DNA from: Proteus alimentorum
GTDB lineage: Bacteria; Pseudomonadota; Gammaproteobacteria; Enterobacterales; Enterobacteriaceae
Length of the DNA: 64,000 nt
Direction: 5' to 3'
Assembly (NCBI RefSeq): GCF_002607735.1
Contig: NZ_NBVR01000043.1
Coordinates: 57,966 to 121,965 of the forward strand
Part shown: piece after piece, positions 37,924-50,314 of the stretch
Position numbering within the stretch: position 1 is the stretch's first letter
Layout of the letters: every line of letters starts with the position of its first letter
Notes under the pieces: generated by a model
The model's input: only the letters and a program-made list of their open reading frames with translations
Databases searched by the model: none
Told to the model about the DNA's origin: nothing
Position numbers and translations under genes: made by a program

Positions 37924-38895
37924 ATGTATCCAAACTGCCGTTTTTCTGTCGCGCCCATGCTCGATTGGACTGATCGTCATTGTCGTTATTTCTTTCGTCA
38001 ATTAAGTAAAAATACGCTGCTTTATACTGAAATGGTCACGACAGGCGCCATCATTCATGGTAAAGGCGACTATCTAAAATACAGCGAGGAAGAACATCCA
38101 GTCTCTTTGCAGTTAGGCGGAAGCGATCCCCAAGCTTTAGCGCAATGTGCAAAATTGGCACAAGAGCGTGGCTATGATGAAATTAATTTAAATGTGGGAT
38201 GCCCTTCAGATCGCGTACAAAATGGGCGCTTTGGTGCCTGTTTAATGGGAGATGCACAACTCGTTGCAGATTGTGTGAAGGCTATGCGTGATGTGGTTGA
38301 TATCCCTGTAACAGTAAAAACACGTATTGGTATTGACGAGCTGGATAGCTATGAATTTCTCTGCGATTTTATTGATACAGTTAGCCGTGATAATAACTGC
38401 GATACTTTTATTATTCATGCACGTAAAGCCTGGTTATCAGGTTTAAGTCCAAAAGAGAACCGTGAAGTTCCACCTTTAGATTATCCTCGAGTTTATCAAT
38501 TAAAACGTGATTTTTCACATCTCACTATGGCGATTAATGGCGGTATTAAGTCACTAGAAGAAGCGAAGGAACACCTAAAATATATGGATGGTGTTATGGT
38601 TGGTCGTGAGGCTTATCAAAATCCCTCTATTTTGGCGCATGTTGATCATGAGCTTTTCGATAATCAGTTGCCTATTGCTGATACAGTCGCTGCGGTAAGA
38701 GCAATGTATCCTTATATTGAAAAAGAGCTCTCACAAGGTACTTATTTAGGTCATGTTACGCGTCATATGTTAGGCATTTTCCAAGGTATTCCGGGTGCGA
38801 GACAATGGCGTCGTCACTTAAGCGAAAATGCGCATAAACAAGGGGCTGATTTAACTGTTTTAGAAAATGCGCTGAAATTTGTGACTGAAAAATAA
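37924..38895 (+). CDS. dusA: tRNA-dihydrouridine(20/20a) synthase DusA
   Basis: The 323-residue flavoenzyme reduces uridines 20 and 20a in tRNA. The family signatures [38 protein letters not shown] (catalytic cysteine in the second GxC region) and [11 protein letters not shown] are present. I set the start at ATG 37924 ([11 protein letters not shown]); the frame reaches back to a TTG at 37897 with no support. It is monocistronic with its own terminator. Confidence 0.96.
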   Translation: MYPNCRFSVAPMLDWTDRHCRYFFRQLSKNTLLYTEMVTTGAIIHGKGDYLKYSEEEHPVSLQLGGSDPQALAQCAKLAQERGYDEINLNVGCPSDRVQNGRFGACLMGDAQLVADCVKAMRDVVDIPVTVKTRIGIDELDSYEFLCDFIDTVSRDNNCDTFIIHARKAWLSGLSPKENREVPPLDYPRVYQLKRDFSHLTMAINGGIKSLEEAKEHLKYMDGVMVGREAYQNPSILAHVDHELFDNQLPIADTVAAVRAMYPYIEKELSQGTYLGHVTRHMLGIFQGIPGARQWRRHLSENAHKQGADLTVLENALKFVTEK

Positions 38896-38912
38896 TATTT
38901 ATTGATGAAACT

Positions 38913-38946
38913 AAAAATCCATCTTATTGATAAAGATGGATTTTTT
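38913..38946 (+). terminator. Terminator between dusA and qorA, bidirectional
   Basis: A 13-bp stem (38913-38925 with 38933-38945) with a T-run on both strands lies between the convergent genes and can stop both. Confidence 0.88.
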
Positions 38947-38964
38947 ATAATTCATATTTGTTAA

Positions 38965-39948
38965 TTACGGAATTAACAGGCTGGAACCTTGAGATTGTCT
39001 ACTTTCAAGATAACGATGAGCATCTTTCGCATCGGCTAAAGCAAATTTCTGATTATCTGGCACACTGACATCAATTTTACCGCTACCAATTAACGCAAAT
39101 AACGCTTCACTTGCAGCATCTAGCTCTTCACGCGTTGTGATATAACCTGAAATAGAGGGGCGTGTCACATACAGAGAACCTTTTTTATTGAGAATACCTA
39201 AATCAACACCTGTTACAGCACCTGATGCATTACCAAAACTCACCATTAAGCCACGGCGTTGCAAGCAGTCTAACGAATCAAGCCAAGTTGCTTTACCAAC
39301 AGAGTCATAAACAACAGGCACTTTTTGGTTATTCGTTAGCGCCAACACACGTTCCACAATCGACTCAGTCTGATAATTAATCACTTCCCATGCACCAGCC
39401 GCTTTTGCTTTAGCCACTTTTTCATCACTGCCTGCTGTGCCAATCATTTTTGCACCAATTGCTTTCGCCCATTGGCTTGCAATTAAACCAACACCACCAG
39501 CAGCTGCGTGGAATAAGAAAGTTTCACCCGCTTGTAATTTATAGGTTTCATTGAAGAGATAATAAACCGTTAATCCTTTTAAGAAAGAGGCTGCGGCTTG
39601 TTCAAAAGAGATATTATCAGGCAGACGTGCCACTTTATTTTCTGGTACATTATGCGTGTCGCTATAAGCCCCTAGCGGAGATTGCGCATACACAACTCTG
39701 TCCCCTTCTTTTAGTGAAGTCACTTTAGCGCCTGTTTTGATAATAATGCCCGCAGCTTCAGTGCCTAATCCACTTGGAAACTGGCTTACAGGATATAATC
39801 CGCTACGTACATAAGTATCAATGTAGTTAATGCCAATTGCCTTATTGGCAACTTGAACTTCATGATCGCCAAGAGGAGCCGGTGTAAATGTTGCTAACTC
39901 AAGAACATCTGCATCGCCATGAGTTGAAAATTGAATACGTTTAGCCAT
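38965..39948 (-). CDS. qorA: NADPH:quinone oxidoreductase QorA
   Basis: The 327-residue protein is a zinc-free medium-chain reductase with the NADPH-binding motif HAAAGGVGLIASQWAKAIGA (residues about 147-166) and the family segment GTEAAGIIIKTGAKV. It reduces quinones with NADPH in the cytoplasm. The divergent position to dnaB is conserved in enterobacteria. AAGGAG precedes the start. Confidence 0.93.
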   Translation of the reverse strand: MAKRIQFSTHGDADVLELATFTPAPLGDHEVQVANKAIGINYIDTYVRSGLYPVSQFPSGLGTEAAGIIIKTGAKVTSLKEGDRVVYAQSPLGAYSDTHNVPENKVARLPDNISFEQAAASFLKGLTVYYLFNETYKLQAGETFLFHAAAGGVGLIASQWAKAIGAKMIGTAGSDEKVAKAKAAGAWEVINYQTESIVERVLALTNNQKVPVVYDSVGKATWLDSLDCLQRRGLMVSFGNASGAVTGVDLGILNKKGSLYVTRPSISGYITTREELDAASEALFALIGSGKIDVSVPDNQKFALADAKDAHRYLESRQSQGSSLLIP

Positions 39949-40103
39949 TACTATCTCCTTTGTAGGATAAGAGGTTAAATAAGCGAGCGTAAAAAGACCG
40001 TTAGAGATAATGACAAAGGATAGCTATTTCTACAAGGCACAGATAATTGGGTTAGCGTATACTAATACCCTGACTGATACTTTTTCGATTTTATGCAGGA
40101 TTT

Positions 40104-41513
40104 ATGGCCAGAAACAAGACCACTGACAAGCTGATGTCTGATAGTAAAGACCGACAAATGGAGGGATTAAAGCTACCTCCCCATTCGCTGGAAGCAGAGC
40201 AGTCCGTGTTAGGCGGTCTGATGATAGATAATGAACGTTGGGATAATGTTTCTGAACGTGTCACCGCAGAAGACTTTTATAGCCGACCTCATCGTACTAT
40301 TTTCTCGCAAATGCAACGTTTGTTGGAATTAGGTAAACCTATCGACCTTATTACGCTCTCAGAAGCATTAGAACAAAATGCAGAGTTAGACAGTGTAGGT
40401 GGTTTTGCCTATTTAGCTGAGCTTTCAAAAAATACGCCAAGTGCAGCGAACATCAACGCTTATGCAGATATCGTCCGAGAACGTGCTGTTGTTCGTGATA
40501 TGATAAAAGTGGCTAACGAAATTGCAGATGCAGGTTTTGATCCTCAAGGACGTACCAGTGAAGATCTACTCGACTTTGCTGAATCAAGAGTGTTCCAAAT
40601 TGCTGAAACAAGAGCCAATAAAGACGAAGGCCCTAAAGCAATAGATGCCATTTTAGAAGAGACGGTTGAAAAGATAGAACAGCTCTATCAAAAACCTCAT
40701 GATGGTGTCACTGGGGTTTCAAGTGGTTATCAAGATCTTGATAAAAAAACCGCAGGATTACAAAAGTCAGATTTAATCATTGTTGCAGCCCGTCCTTCAA
40801 TGGGTAAAACCACGTTTGCCATGAACTTATGTGAAAATGCGGCAATGACGGAAGAAAAACCCGTACTTATCTTCAGCTTAGAGATGCCCGGCAACCAAAT
40901 CATGATGCGTATGTTGGCATCATTATCTCGCGTCGATCAGACAAGAATTCGTACAGGCCAGCTTGATGATGAGGATTGGGCACGTATTTCAAGTACCATG
41001 GGGATTTTGCTTGAAAAACGCAATATGTATATCGATGACTCATCGGGTTTAACACCAACAGAAGTACGTTCTCGCGCTCGTCGAATTTATCGTGAACATG
41101 GCGGTTTAAGCCTTATCATGATTGACTACTTACAGCTAATGAGAGTACCTTCATTATCTGAAAATAGAACACTAGAAATTGCTGAAATTTCTCGTTCTTT
41201 AAAAGCGTTAGCTAAAGAATTACAAGTTCCCGTGGTTGCACTATCACAGTTAAACCGTAGTTTGGAACAACGTGCTGATAAACGCCCTGTTAACTCCGAC
41301 TTACGTGAATCAGGCTCTATTGAGCAAGATGCTGACCTTATCATGTTTATTTATCGTGACGAGGTTTACCACGAAAGTAGCGATTTAAAAGGGGTTGCAG
41401 AAATCATCATCGGTAAACAACGTAACGGTCCAATCGGTACAGTAAGGCTTACCTTTAACGGCCAATGGTCACGCTTTGATAACTATGCTGGCCCTGCTTA
41501 CGACGATGAATAA
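40104..41513 (+). CDS. dnaB: Replicative DNA helicase DnaB
   Basis: The 469-residue hexameric helicase matches E. coli DnaB over its length. It has an N-terminal primase-interacting domain (LEAEQSVLGGLMIDNERW), Walker A ARPSMGKTTFAMN and motif LIMIDYLQLM with the DnaB signature (VALSQLNRSLEQRADKRPVNSDLRESGSIEQDADL). It unwinds DNA at the replication fork. Order dnaB-alr-tyrB is the enterobacterial one; 40 bases separate it from alr. Confidence 0.98.
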   Translation: MARNKTTDKLMSDSKDRQMEGLKLPPHSLEAEQSVLGGLMIDNERWDNVSERVTAEDFYSRPHRTIFSQMQRLLELGKPIDLITLSEALEQNAELDSVGGFAYLAELSKNTPSAANINAYADIVRERAVVRDMIKVANEIADAGFDPQGRTSEDLLDFAESRVFQIAETRANKDEGPKAIDAILEETVEKIEQLYQKPHDGVTGVSSGYQDLDKKTAGLQKSDLIIVAARPSMGKTTFAMNLCENAAMTEEKPVLIFSLEMPGNQIMMRMLASLSRVDQTRIRTGQLDDEDWARISSTMGILLEKRNMYIDDSSGLTPTEVRSRARRIYREHGGLSLIMIDYLQLMRVPSLSENRTLEIAEISRSLKALAKELQVPVVALSQLNRSLEQRADKRPVNSDLRESGSIEQDADLIMFIYRDEVYHESSDLKGVAEIIIGKQRNGPIGTVRLTFNGQWSRFDNYAGPAYDDE

Positions 41514-41553
41514 TCACTCACCTTGACTTAATTAAAGGAAGTATTGGAATAAT

Positions 41554-42645
41554 ATGAAAGCGGCAACCGCAGTGATAGATCGCCGCGCTCTGCGTCACAA
41601 TTTTCAGCATGTGAGAGACTATGCCCCACATAGCCACCTGATAGCTGTCGTGAAAGCAAACGCTTATGGTCATGGGTTATTAGAAACAGCATATACCTTA
41701 ATGGATAATGCTGATTGTTTTGGTGTTGCACGTATTGGTGAAGCATTAACCTTACGAAGTGGGGGTATTGTAAAACCCATTCTTCTGTTAGAAGGCTTTT
41801 TTGATGTCGCTGACCTGCCTATTTTAGTCGTCAATCACATTGAAACGGTTGTTCATAGCCAAGAACAATTAGAAGCATTAGAACAGGCCGACTTAGATGA
41901 ACCCGTCAAAGTATGGATGAAAATTGATACGGGAATGCACCGCTTAGGGGTACGACCTGAAGATGCACAAGCCTTCTATTTACGACTATCCGCCTGCAAA
42001 AATGTACAACAACCTGTCAATATTGTGAGTCATTTTAGCCGCGCTGATGAGCCTGATGTTCCTGAAGCAACACAAAAACAAATCTCACTATTTCAAGATT
42101 TTATTCAAGATAAATCCGGTGATAAGTCTATCGCAGCTTCTGCTGGTATTTTATTTTGGCCCCAAGTCCATTATCAGTGGGTTCGCCCCGGCATTATTAC
42201 TTATGGTATCTCTCCTACTGGTGATGAAAGAACAGGTAAAGACTTTGGCTTAACCCCTGCAATGACACTGAAAACAAGCCTGATTGCCGTTCGTAAACAT
42301 AAAGCGGGTGAGCCTGTTGGCTATGGAGGCACATGGATCAGTGAAAAAGACACTTATCTTGGTGTGATCGCTATCGGTTATGGCGATGGCTATCCTCGTA
42401 GCGCACCGTCAGGTACCCCTGTGTGGATCAATGGTCGAAAAGTGCCTATTGTTGGCCGCGTTTCGATGGATATGATCAGCGTCGATTTAGGGAGTGAACT
42501 GATTGATAGTGTTGGTGATGAAGCTATTTTATGGGGAGATGTGTTGCCCGTAGAAGAAATTGCCAAATATAGTGGTATTAGCGCCTATGAGTTGATTACG
42601 AAATTAACCTCACGCGTCATCATGGAATACCTAGACGAACAATAA
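41554..42645 (+). CDS. alr: Alanine racemase
   Basis: The 363-residue PLP enzyme makes D-alanine for peptidoglycan. The cofactor lysine is in [10 protein letters not shown] (K34), and the catalytic tyrosine in the C-terminal half lies in EPVGYGGTW (about residue 254). The length fits the biosynthetic enzyme. AAGGAAG precedes the ATG. Confidence 0.97.
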   Translation: MKAATAVIDRRALRHNFQHVRDYAPHSHLIAVVKANAYGHGLLETAYTLMDNADCFGVARIGEALTLRSGGIVKPILLLEGFFDVADLPILVVNHIETVVHSQEQLEALEQADLDEPVKVWMKIDTGMHRLGVRPEDAQAFYLRLSACKNVQQPVNIVSHFSRADEPDVPEATQKQISLFQDFIQDKSGDKSIAASAGILFWPQVHYQWVRPGIITYGISPTGDERTGKDFGLTPAMTLKTSLIAVRKHKAGEPVGYGGTWISEKDTYLGVIAIGYGDGYPRSAPSGTPVWINGRKVPIVGRVSMDMISVDLGSELIDSVGDEAILWGDVLPVEEIAKYSGISAYELITKLTSRVIMEYLDEQ

Positions 42646-42698
42646 TACACACGATATTGTATCCCTATGACACACTAAAAGTGATTGGAGAAGAAGCC

Positions 42699-43895
42699 GT
42701 GTTTCAACAGGTTGAAGCGTTTCCGGGAGATCCGATTCTCTCATTAATGGATGTTTATAACAAAGACCCACGTCAGGATAAAATTAATTTAAGTATTGGT
42801 CTTTATTATGACGAAGAAGGCAAGACTCCTATTTTAGGAACAGTTTCAGTTGCACGTCAGCAACTTAATGCCATGACACCCACCGCAACACTTTATTTAC
42901 CAATGGAAGGGCTGGCGCCTTATCGTAGCGAAATTCAAGATCTCCTTTTCGGTGCAGATAATCCTCTAATTACAGAAAAGAAAATTGCCACAATCCAAAC
43001 ATTAGGTGGATCAGGCGCATTAAAAGTGGGTGCTGATTTTCTCCATCGCTATTTCCCAGGATCCGAAGTGTGGATAAGTGATCCGACTTGGGATAATCAT
43101 GCTTCTATTTTTGCGGGCTCGGGTTTCAAAGTGAATTATTACCCATACTTTGATCCTGAAACCAAAGGTGTAAAATTTGAAGCACTATTAGATTGCTTTA
43201 AAAACCTGCCTGAAAAAAGCATCGTATTAATGCACCCATGTTGCCACAATCCAACAGGCTCTGATCTGACTAAAGATCAATGGGATCAAGTCACTGAAGT
43301 ATTAAAAGCTCGCCAAGCAATTCCATTCTTAGATATTGCTTATCAAGGCTTTGCTGAAAATTTAGATGAAGATGCTTACGCTATTCGTACTATGGCAAAA
43401 GCAGGATTACCGATACTTATCAGTAACTCTTTCTCAAAAATATTCGGGATCTACGGTGAACGTGCCGGTGGCTTATCGATTGTTTGTGATAATGCCACTG
43501 AATGCGAACATGTGTTAGGTCAGTTGAAAGCAGGTGTACGTCGTATCTATTCAAGCCCTGCAAACTATGGGGCGCAAATTGTCAATAAAGTGCTATCAGA
43601 CCAAGTTTTAACGGCACAATGGCAAAAAGAAGTCGCGCATATGCGTGATCGCATTAAAGAGATGCGCGTTACCTTAGTCGAAGCTTTAAAAGTTGCACTG
43701 CCTGAAAAGAATTTTGATCATCTATTAACGCAACGCGGTATGTTCAGCTATACCGGTTTTACACAAGCACAGGTTGATAGATTACGTGACGAATTTGGTA
43801 TTTATCTTGTTGGTACTGGCCGTGTTTGTATGGCTGGTGTTAATACAGGTAATGTTCAGCGCATTGCTCAAGCTTTTGCGGCTGTGAGTATTTAA
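42699..43895 (+). CDS. tyrB: Aromatic-amino-acid aminotransferase
   Basis: The 398-residue PLP transaminase has the lysine in [17 protein letters not shown] and the segments HPCCHNPTG and [14 protein letters not shown] of TyrB. The family normally begins with FQ..DA..GDPI; the GTG at 42699 ([13 protein letters not shown]) gives this start and is preceded by GGAG at 8 bases. An upstream TTG at 42657 would add 14 residues. It makes tyrosine, phenylalanine and leucine from the keto acids. Confidence 0.95.
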   Translation: MFQQVEAFPGDPILSLMDVYNKDPRQDKINLSIGLYYDEEGKTPILGTVSVARQQLNAMTPTATLYLPMEGLAPYRSEIQDLLFGADNPLITEKKIATIQTLGGSGALKVGADFLHRYFPGSEVWISDPTWDNHASIFAGSGFKVNYYPYFDPETKGVKFEALLDCFKNLPEKSIVLMHPCCHNPTGSDLTKDQWDQVTEVLKARQAIPFLDIAYQGFAENLDEDAYAIRTMAKAGLPILISNSFSKIFGIYGERAGGLSIVCDNATECEHVLGQLKAGVRRIYSSPANYGAQIVNKVLSDQVLTAQWQKEVAHMRDRIKEMRVTLVEALKVALPEKNFDHLLTQRGMFSYTGFTQAQVDRLRDEFGIYLVGTGRVCMAGVNTGNVQRIAQAFAAVSI

Positions 43896-43922
43896 GCCAA
43901 TTAACGTGATTTCATGATAAAA

Positions 43923-43960
43923 AAATACCTGCCTATTTTCATAAGCAGGTATTTCTTTTT
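43923..43960 (+). terminator. Terminator of tyrB
   Basis: A 10-bp stem (43923-43932 with 43945-43954) is followed by CTTTTT. Confidence 0.85.
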
Positions 43961-44000
43961 ACTGCATCACAACATCACTGTCGCTTTAGGTTTTCGCCTT

Positions 44001-45350
44001 TTATATATTGACAGCTTGCTTCTTTTCCCCAGCATTACGACGCGCTTTTTCTTCCATAATCTCAATGATTTGAATATCTGTATGTTGCATTGCATGACTG
44101 GCTAATGCACAGAGATTCGCGATTGAACTATCGACATCGTCACTGACAATACCATCAGTACCCGCAACACTTTGATTTTGCATCGCCATTAATACCGCTT
44201 TATAGGCACTCGCTGCACTACTTGAGACTTTCATTGCACAGCTATTCGATGCGCCATCACAGATAATGCCACTGATATCACCAATCATACTGTTGATAGA
44301 CATACTCACTGTGGTGAAATTTTTGGTAAGTAACCATGCCATTCCTGCGGCTGCTCCCATTGAAGCAGTTGTTGCAGCACAAAGGGCAGAAAGTGGTGGA
44401 AAATGGCTATGAACATAAATAGCCATTAAATGAGATAAAACCAACGCACGCAGTAAGGTTTCATCATCTGCTTTAATAAATTCAGCAACAACCATTACAG
44501 GTAATGTTGCGGCAATGCCCTGATTACCTGAGCCTGAATTACTCATTGCAGGTAATACCGCGCCACCCATACGAGCATCAGATGCTGCTGATGCTCTGAT
44601 CATGATTTCATTAAGTAAGTCTTTACCTAACAAACCTTTCTCTTGTTGCAGAACTAAGGTACGACCAATAGCTAATCCATAGGTGTTTTGTAACCCCTCT
44701 TCTGATAAAGCGCCATTTAAACGAGCGGCATTGAGCATAAACTCAATTTCACTCACGGGCACATTAAGTGCGAAGTTATAGATATCTTCAGCACAAACAT
44801 CAGTAAAAGGTTTTTCATCAGTACATTCACAATTATTGGTAAGTGCTGATTTATCTTCTTCAAAAACAACGTTACCGTTACATTCACAACGAACAACGTG
44901 TGTATGCTCTCTTGCAATACTGACGATGGCATAACCAGATTGGCTATACACTTTCGCTTCAGAGTAAAGAACATCTTCACAAGGTGCTTTTACACCCACT
45001 GTAACTTTACCTTGAGCAACCAGTGTTTTAGCTTGAGCAATTGCATCAGTGGATGCTTTTAACAAGACCTCCAATCCAGCATCAGGATCTCCTCCTGTCG
45101 CACCTAATGCTGCTGCAATAGGTAGCCCAGCCATTCCCGTTCCCGGCACTGTTACGCCCATTCCGTTTTTCATCAAGTTTGGTGAAACCCAAGCTTCGAC
45201 ACGAACAACAGGCTCGCCTAAAAGTGCCGTTGCTTTCGCGGCTGCCAATGCTAATGAAATTGGCTCAGTACAACCTACTGCAGGCTTCACACCTTCACGT
45301 AACTGATGAACGAACTGTGACCATAAATGAGAATTTTTGTTCTGGCTCAT
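44001..45350 (-). CDS. cyuA: L-cysteine desulfidase CyuA (YhaM)
   Basis: The 449-residue protein matches the UPF0597/YhaM family: [21 protein letters not shown] with the conserved cysteine, and [27 protein letters not shown] with the iron-sulfur-type cysteines. It degrades cysteine to pyruvate, ammonia and sulfide, mostly under anaerobic conditions. The gene lies 64 bases after cyuP in the same operon. An activator gene (cyuR) is not adjacent. Confidence 0.92.
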   Translation of the reverse strand: MSQNKNSHLWSQFVHQLREGVKPAVGCTEPISLALAAAKATALLGEPVVRVEAWVSPNLMKNGMGVTVPGTGMAGLPIAAALGATGGDPDAGLEVLLKASTDAIAQAKTLVAQGKVTVGVKAPCEDVLYSEAKVYSQSGYAIVSIAREHTHVVRCECNGNVVFEEDKSALTNNCECTDEKPFTDVCAEDIYNFALNVPVSEIEFMLNAARLNGALSEEGLQNTYGLAIGRTLVLQQEKGLLGKDLLNEIMIRASAASDARMGGAVLPAMSNSGSGNQGIAATLPVMVVAEFIKADDETLLRALVLSHLMAIYVHSHFPPLSALCAATTASMGAAAGMAWLLTKNFTTVSMSINSMIGDISGIICDGASNSCAMKVSSSAASAYKAVLMAMQNQSVAGTDGIVSDDVDSSIANLCALASHAMQHTDIQIIEIMEEKARRNAGEKKQAVNI

Positions 45351-45414
45351 AATCTAACACCTTGGATTAATTTAGTTTTTAAAAACAACGCCTAACTAGA
45401 ACCGAAGTTGGCGA

Positions 45415-46758
45415 CTATGAGAATGCCAAGAACGGAGAGATAACGAGCAGTAAACCGGTAAAGATAATCAGGTAGAGTGATGCACCTTTGTATTTGTGTA
45501 ACATGGGTACTTTGTACACTAAGTATGCAGGGATAAGACAACCCACCATACCGAAGATTGGGCTACAAATTGAAGTGAAGCTCAGTACTGGTGCATTAAG
45601 AATGATTGCACCCCATGCCAGTAGCACAGCGAAAATCATGATGCCGTTTTGCACCCATTTTTGGTTGATTTTCTCTGCTGGGAGATAACGTTGCAGAATA
45701 TTCATAACGATCCCTTGTGTCGCTTCACGGAAACCTAAGTAGACACCAAAGAATGCAGTCATTACGGCGAAGATATTCAGCATAACGCTGACAACCGTTA
45801 CCCAACCACCAGGGAAGAATTTCGCAGCAATCGCTAACGCAGAGATATTTTGTTCATACGCTTTAACTGCTTCATCATGACCCATTGCTAATGTGAATGA
45901 GATTGCATAGAAGAAAACTGTACAGAACAGCACACCGAACGCGATGTTCATTGCACGTAATGCTTTGTGACGAGCCACTTCACGGTTTTTATTACGACCA
46001 CGATAAGAGATAACCATTGGGCTTAATGTTTGGATAAACAGAATTGAAGTCAGTGTAAATGGTAATGTAATGATTGCTTCTTTGATTAAACGTCCAGCGG
46101 GTGGTAATGCGCCCACGTTATAAAGATGCCACATACCAATCATGGAGATCCCTAACGCTGCAACAACAAATAGTTTAGTTAGTACCATAAAGCTTGATAC
46201 TTTAAACAGTAATTGTTCACCACGAGAAGAGATAGCAACTAAAGCACAAATCAGGATCAAACCATAGAATGGATTTTCTGACAGTAAACCTTCAGTAACA
46301 CCAAATGTTTGTAAGTAAGAAGCGCTGTCATTGGTGATTGCTGTTGAATACACAAACATCCAAATAACTAACATCACGAAGTAAAGTGCGCCCAATAAGA
46401 TACCCCAGTTTTTACCGAGATAACCAGTGATAACGCTTGGGTAGTCTTTACACTCTGGAGATTCAGCCAACGTATTAATAAATAGACGTTGAAAAAGGTA
46501 CATTGCTGGATAACCAATGATCGAGGATAGTAGGAAAACCCATAATCCCATAAGACCTACCTGCACAGGTAAAAACACAATACCTGCACCGATAGCCATA
46601 CCGATACTCATGATAACCCAGCCCACATCATTGCCGTCAAATTTAATTGCTGCACGCCATTCTTGTTCAGTCATACCTGCGCGGCGAGCGCCAGCACTAG
46701 TTGCGGGATAGCTTGTTGTCTCTGTTTTTGAGGAAGCCGTTTCCATATTAGTACTCAC
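45415..46758 (-). CDS. cyuP: CyuP (YhaO), cysteine transporter of the HAAAP family
   Basis: The 447-residue inner-membrane protein has eleven predicted helices and the HAAAP start WVIMSIGMAIGAGIVFLPVQVG. The paired position with cyuA identifies it as the cysteine/serine importer of the anaerobic cysteine pathway. About 28 cytoplasmic residues precede the first helix. It is the first gene of the operon. Confidence 0.9.
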   Translation of the reverse strand: MSTNMETASSKTETTSYPATSAGARRAGMTEQEWRAAIKFDGNDVGWVIMSIGMAIGAGIVFLPVQVGLMGLWVFLLSSIIGYPAMYLFQRLFINTLAESPECKDYPSVITGYLGKNWGILLGALYFVMLVIWMFVYSTAITNDSASYLQTFGVTEGLLSENPFYGLILICALVAISSRGEQLLFKVSSFMVLTKLFVVAALGISMIGMWHLYNVGALPPAGRLIKEAIITLPFTLTSILFIQTLSPMVISYRGRNKNREVARHKALRAMNIAFGVLFCTVFFYAISFTLAMGHDEAVKAYEQNISALAIAAKFFPGGWVTVVSVMLNIFAVMTAFFGVYLGFREATQGIVMNILQRYLPAEKINQKWVQNGIMIFAVLLAWGAIILNAPVLSFTSICSPIFGMVGCLIPAYLVYKVPMLHKYKGASLYLIIFTGLLLVISPFLAFS

Positions 46759-47340
46759 TTTTTATATTGTAATTGTTAATAGCAAAACGAATCTTGGGGG
46801 TAAAAAAAGTCTATCTAACATTGCGATGTCGAAATAGCCTTACTCTTTGCAGGTATTATTTATTATGGGTAAATGATAGGGAATATTACGGAGAAAAAAG
46901 TTGTTATAAATCGTGATAGCCCGAAATGATTTGGAAAAAAATTCTATCGTAAGGAGAAAAGTAGGATTATCTGTTCAAAGAGCATAGTAAATAATAACCT
47001 TCCCTCTATTACAACCCTTACAAATAGATAACCAGCTGATTAATAATGAAAAATACCTATTGTTATACAATAATAGTCAAGTATAACAATTGAAACAAAT
47101 CACCAAATAAACTGTGCAGTCCATCACGATATACTATGATAATCCTTTCTATTTAGCTTCGTTATCTCGTATTTGGTTAAAATACCGTTACAAAACAGCA
47201 TAATTAACCATTTAATCTACTTTTTATAAAAATAAGCGATTAATAAGATAAAAATAGATAAGGAAGTGTATAACCAAAAGAGAATACTTTTTTCGATAGA
47301 ATTAAATTCTATCATACTCCATGGATTTACTTTTCTTGAA
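46759..47340. other. Promoter region of cyuPA, no gene
   Basis: This 580-base region has one clear structure: the inverted repeat ATTGTTATA (47059-47067) and TATAACAAT (47082-47090) with 14 bases between. It could be an operator or a hairpin. No open frame with ribosome site and no RNA gene are seen. Confidence 0.45.
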
Positions 47341-47346
47341 GAAAGC

Positions 47347-47383
47347 GCGCTACAAACAGTAAAACGTTTATTGTCTGTAGCGC
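47347..47383 (-). terminator. Possible terminator of uvrA
   Basis: An 8-bp stem (GCGCTACA 47347-47354 with TGTAGCGC 47376-47383) lies 31 bases after the uvrA stop. The minus-strand tail TTTCTTC is only weakly T-rich. Confidence 0.5.
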
Positions 47384-47413
47384 TTAGATCATAAGGGAAT
47401 AAGTGGCGTAACT

Positions 47414-50248
47414 TTAATAACCACGTTCTAGGATTGGTTTTAAGAATCTTGCAGTATGCGAGCCTTCAAACTCTGCAACTTGCTCTGGTGTGCCTGACAC
47501 TAAAATTTGGCCACCACCACTTCCGCCTTCAGGACCCAGATCCACAATCCAGTCCGCTGTTTTGATCACATCAAGGTTGTGCTCAATAACAACAATAGTA
47601 TTACCTTGGTCGCGTAACTGATGAAGCACTTCAAGTAACAACTCAATATCAGCAAAATGAAGCCCAGTTGTCGGCTCATCGAGAATATAGAGAGTCTGTC
47701 CCGTACCACGTTTTGACAACTCTTTTGCTAACTTAACTCGCTGCGCTTCACCACCGGATAAAGTCGTTGCTGATTGCCCCAAGCGAATATAAGAAAGACC
47801 AACATCAATCAATGTTTGTAGTTTACGCGCCAATGCAGGCACTGCATCAAAGAACTCTCTCGCCTCTTCAATGGTCATATCCAACGCTTCGTGAATATTT
47901 TTTCCTTTGTATTTAACTTCAAGGGTTTCACGGTTATAACGTTGACCTTTACATTGATCACAAGGTACATACACATCCGGTAAGAAATGCATTTCAACTT
48001 TTAAAACGCCATCACCTTGGCAAGCCTCACAACGCCCCCCTTTTACGTTGAAACTGAACCGACCCGGTGTATAACCACGAGTACGAGATTCAGGTACACC
48101 CGCAAATAGCTCACGAATAGGCGTAAAGACACCCGTATAAGTTGCAGGGTTTGAACGAGGAGTACGACCAATTGGGCTTTGGTTAATATCAATAACTTTA
48201 TCGAAATATTCTAACCCTTCAACATCTAAATAAGGCGCAGGTACACTATTTGTAGCCCCATTTAATTGGCGTTGTGCAATAGGGAATAACGTATCGTTGA
48301 TCAGCGTTGATTTACCAGATCCCGAAACACCTGTAATGCAGGTAAATAAACCGACGGGTAATTTTAGATTTACATTTCTTAAGTTATTGCCTTTTGCGCC
48401 AAGGATGGTCAGCATTTTTTCGCGATCAACAGGCACTCGTTGCTCTGGAATTGCGATACGACGTTCACCGCTTAAGAATTTGCCTGTTAATGAATTCGGA
48501 TTATTGATGATATCTTCAAGCGTACCTTGAGCGACAATTTCGCCCCCATGAACACCCGCACCTGGGCCAATATCGATAACATGATCAGCGGCACGGATGG
48601 CATCTTCGTCATGCTCTACGACGATCACGGTATTACCCAAATTACGTAAGTGGATCAGTGTTTCAAGTAGACGATCGTTATCTCGTTGATGTAACCCAAT
48701 TGAAGGTTCATCCAAGACATACATTACGCCAACTAATCCCGCACCAATCTGGCTGGCTAAGCGAATACGTTGTGCTTCACCGCCTGATAAAGTTTCCGCA
48801 GAACGAGAAAGTGTGAGGTAATTTAATCCCACATTGACCAAGAATTTTAATCGGTCACTAATCTCTTTTAAGACTTTTTCTGCAATCTTCGCACGCTGAC
48901 CGCTCAATTTTAGATTTTGGAAAAAGGTCATTGCATGACCAATACTGTAATCTGCTATTTCAGGTAATGTGGTATTTTCAACATACACATGGCGCGCTTC
49001 TCTGCGTAAACGAGTACCACCACAAGAAGCGCAAGAGCGATTACTAATATATTTAGAAAGCTCTTCACGTACCGCACTCGATTCTGTCTCGCGGTAACGA
49101 CGTTCCATATTATTTAAGACACCTTCAAAAGGATGATGACGAACAACAACATCACCACGATCGTTTGTGTATTTAAATTCAATATTCTCTTTACCTGAAC
49201 CCGTTAAAATGACTTTTTGAATATTATCGGGTAACGAATCAAACGGCGCTTCAACATCAAAATGATAGTGTTCACCCAATGAACGAAGCATTTGGAAATA
49301 GTAGAAGTTACGGCGATCCCATCCTTTAATTGCGCCACCAGCAAGAGAGATTTCTCTATTTTGGATCACTAATTCAGGATCAAAAAATTGCTGAACACCT
49401 AAACCATCACACGTTGGACAAGCACCCGCTGGATTATTAAAGGAGAATAAACGAGGCTCTAGCTCGCTCATACTGTAACCACAAACAGGACAAGCAAAGT
49501 TTGCAGAGAAAACAATATCATCGGCATTGTTATCATCCATATCCGAAATAACAGCAGTGCCACCGGATAACTCTAATGCGGTTTCAAAAGATTCTGCTAA
49601 ACGTTGGGCGAGATCGTCACGCACTTTAAAACGGTCAATCACCACTTCAATGGTATGTTTTTTCTGTAATTCTAATGTCGGCGGATCAGAAAGATCGCAC
49701 ACTTCACCATCAATACGCGCACGAATATAACCTTGGGCGGCAAGATTGTTGAGTAGCTTAATATGCTCACCTTTACGCTCTTTCACCACAGGCGCTAACA
49801 ACATTAAGCGCTTGCCTTCTGGTTGCTCAAGTACATTATCAACCATTTGGCTAACGGTTTGAGCGGCTAATGGAATATCGTGATCAGGACAACGAGGCTC
49901 ACCAACACGCGCAAATAAGAGACGCAGATAGTCGTGAATTTCTGTAATTGTTCCCACTGTCGAACGCGGGTTGTGCGACGTAGATTTCTGCTCAATCGAA
50001 ATAGCGGGAGATAAACCTTCAATATGATCAACGTCTGGTTTTTCCATCAACGAAAGAAACTGACGAGCATAGGCAGAAAGCGATTCGACATAACGTCGTT
50101 GCCCTTCTGCATAAAGCGTGTCAAAGGCTAAAGAAGATTTACCTGAACCAGAAAGCCCCGTAATAACAATCAGTTTATCGCGAGGAATGATCAAATTGAT
50201 ATTTTTTAGATTATGGGTGCGAGCGCCCCGAACTTCGATTTTATCCAT
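47414..50248 (-). CDS. uvrA: UvrA, excinuclease ATPase subunit
   Basis: The 944-residue protein is the damage-recognition ATPase of nucleotide excision repair. It has two ABC modules (Walker [17 protein letters not shown] and [15 protein letters not shown]; signatures [16 protein letters not shown] and [15 protein letters not shown]) and zinc-binding CX2C pairs ([31 protein letters not shown]). The start at 50248 ([16 protein letters not shown]) matches UvrA of other bacteria; the frame reaches back to 50308 without reason. A LexA box lies between it and ssb. Confidence 0.98.
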   Translation of the reverse strand: MDKIEVRGARTHNLKNINLIIPRDKLIVITGLSGSGKSSLAFDTLYAEGQRRYVESLSAYARQFLSLMEKPDVDHIEGLSPAISIEQKSTSHNPRSTVGTITEIHDYLRLLFARVGEPRCPDHDIPLAAQTVSQMVDNVLEQPEGKRLMLLAPVVKERKGEHIKLLNNLAAQGYIRARIDGEVCDLSDPPTLELQKKHTIEVVIDRFKVRDDLAQRLAESFETALELSGGTAVISDMDDNNADDIVFSANFACPVCGYSMSELEPRLFSFNNPAGACPTCDGLGVQQFFDPELVIQNREISLAGGAIKGWDRRNFYYFQMLRSLGEHYHFDVEAPFDSLPDNIQKVILTGSGKENIEFKYTNDRGDVVVRHHPFEGVLNNMERRYRETESSAVREELSKYISNRSCASCGGTRLRREARHVYVENTTLPEIADYSIGHAMTFFQNLKLSGQRAKIAEKVLKEISDRLKFLVNVGLNYLTLSRSAETLSGGEAQRIRLASQIGAGLVGVMYVLDEPSIGLHQRDNDRLLETLIHLRNLGNTVIVVEHDEDAIRAADHVIDIGPGAGVHGGEIVAQGTLEDIINNPNSLTGKFLSGERRIAIPEQRVPVDREKMLTILGAKGNNLRNVNLKLPVGLFTCITGVSGSGKSTLINDTLFPIAQRQLNGATNSVPAPYLDVEGLEYFDKVIDINQSPIGRTPRSNPATYTGVFTPIRELFAGVPESRTRGYTPGRFSFNVKGGRCEACQGDGVLKVEMHFLPDVYVPCDQCKGQRYNRETLEVKYKGKNIHEALDMTIEEAREFFDAVPALARKLQTLIDVGLSYIRLGQSATTLSGGEAQRVKLAKELSKRGTGQTLYILDEPTTGLHFADIELLLEVLHQLRDQGNTIVVIEHNLDVIKTADWIVDLGPEGGSGGGQILVSGTPEQVAEFEGSHTARFLKPILERGY

Positions 50249-50314
50249 GAATATATCCCGGATTGAGAGAGTCGCCGAAAAAGAAAGAATCGGATAATTA
50301 TGACACAAAGTTAA

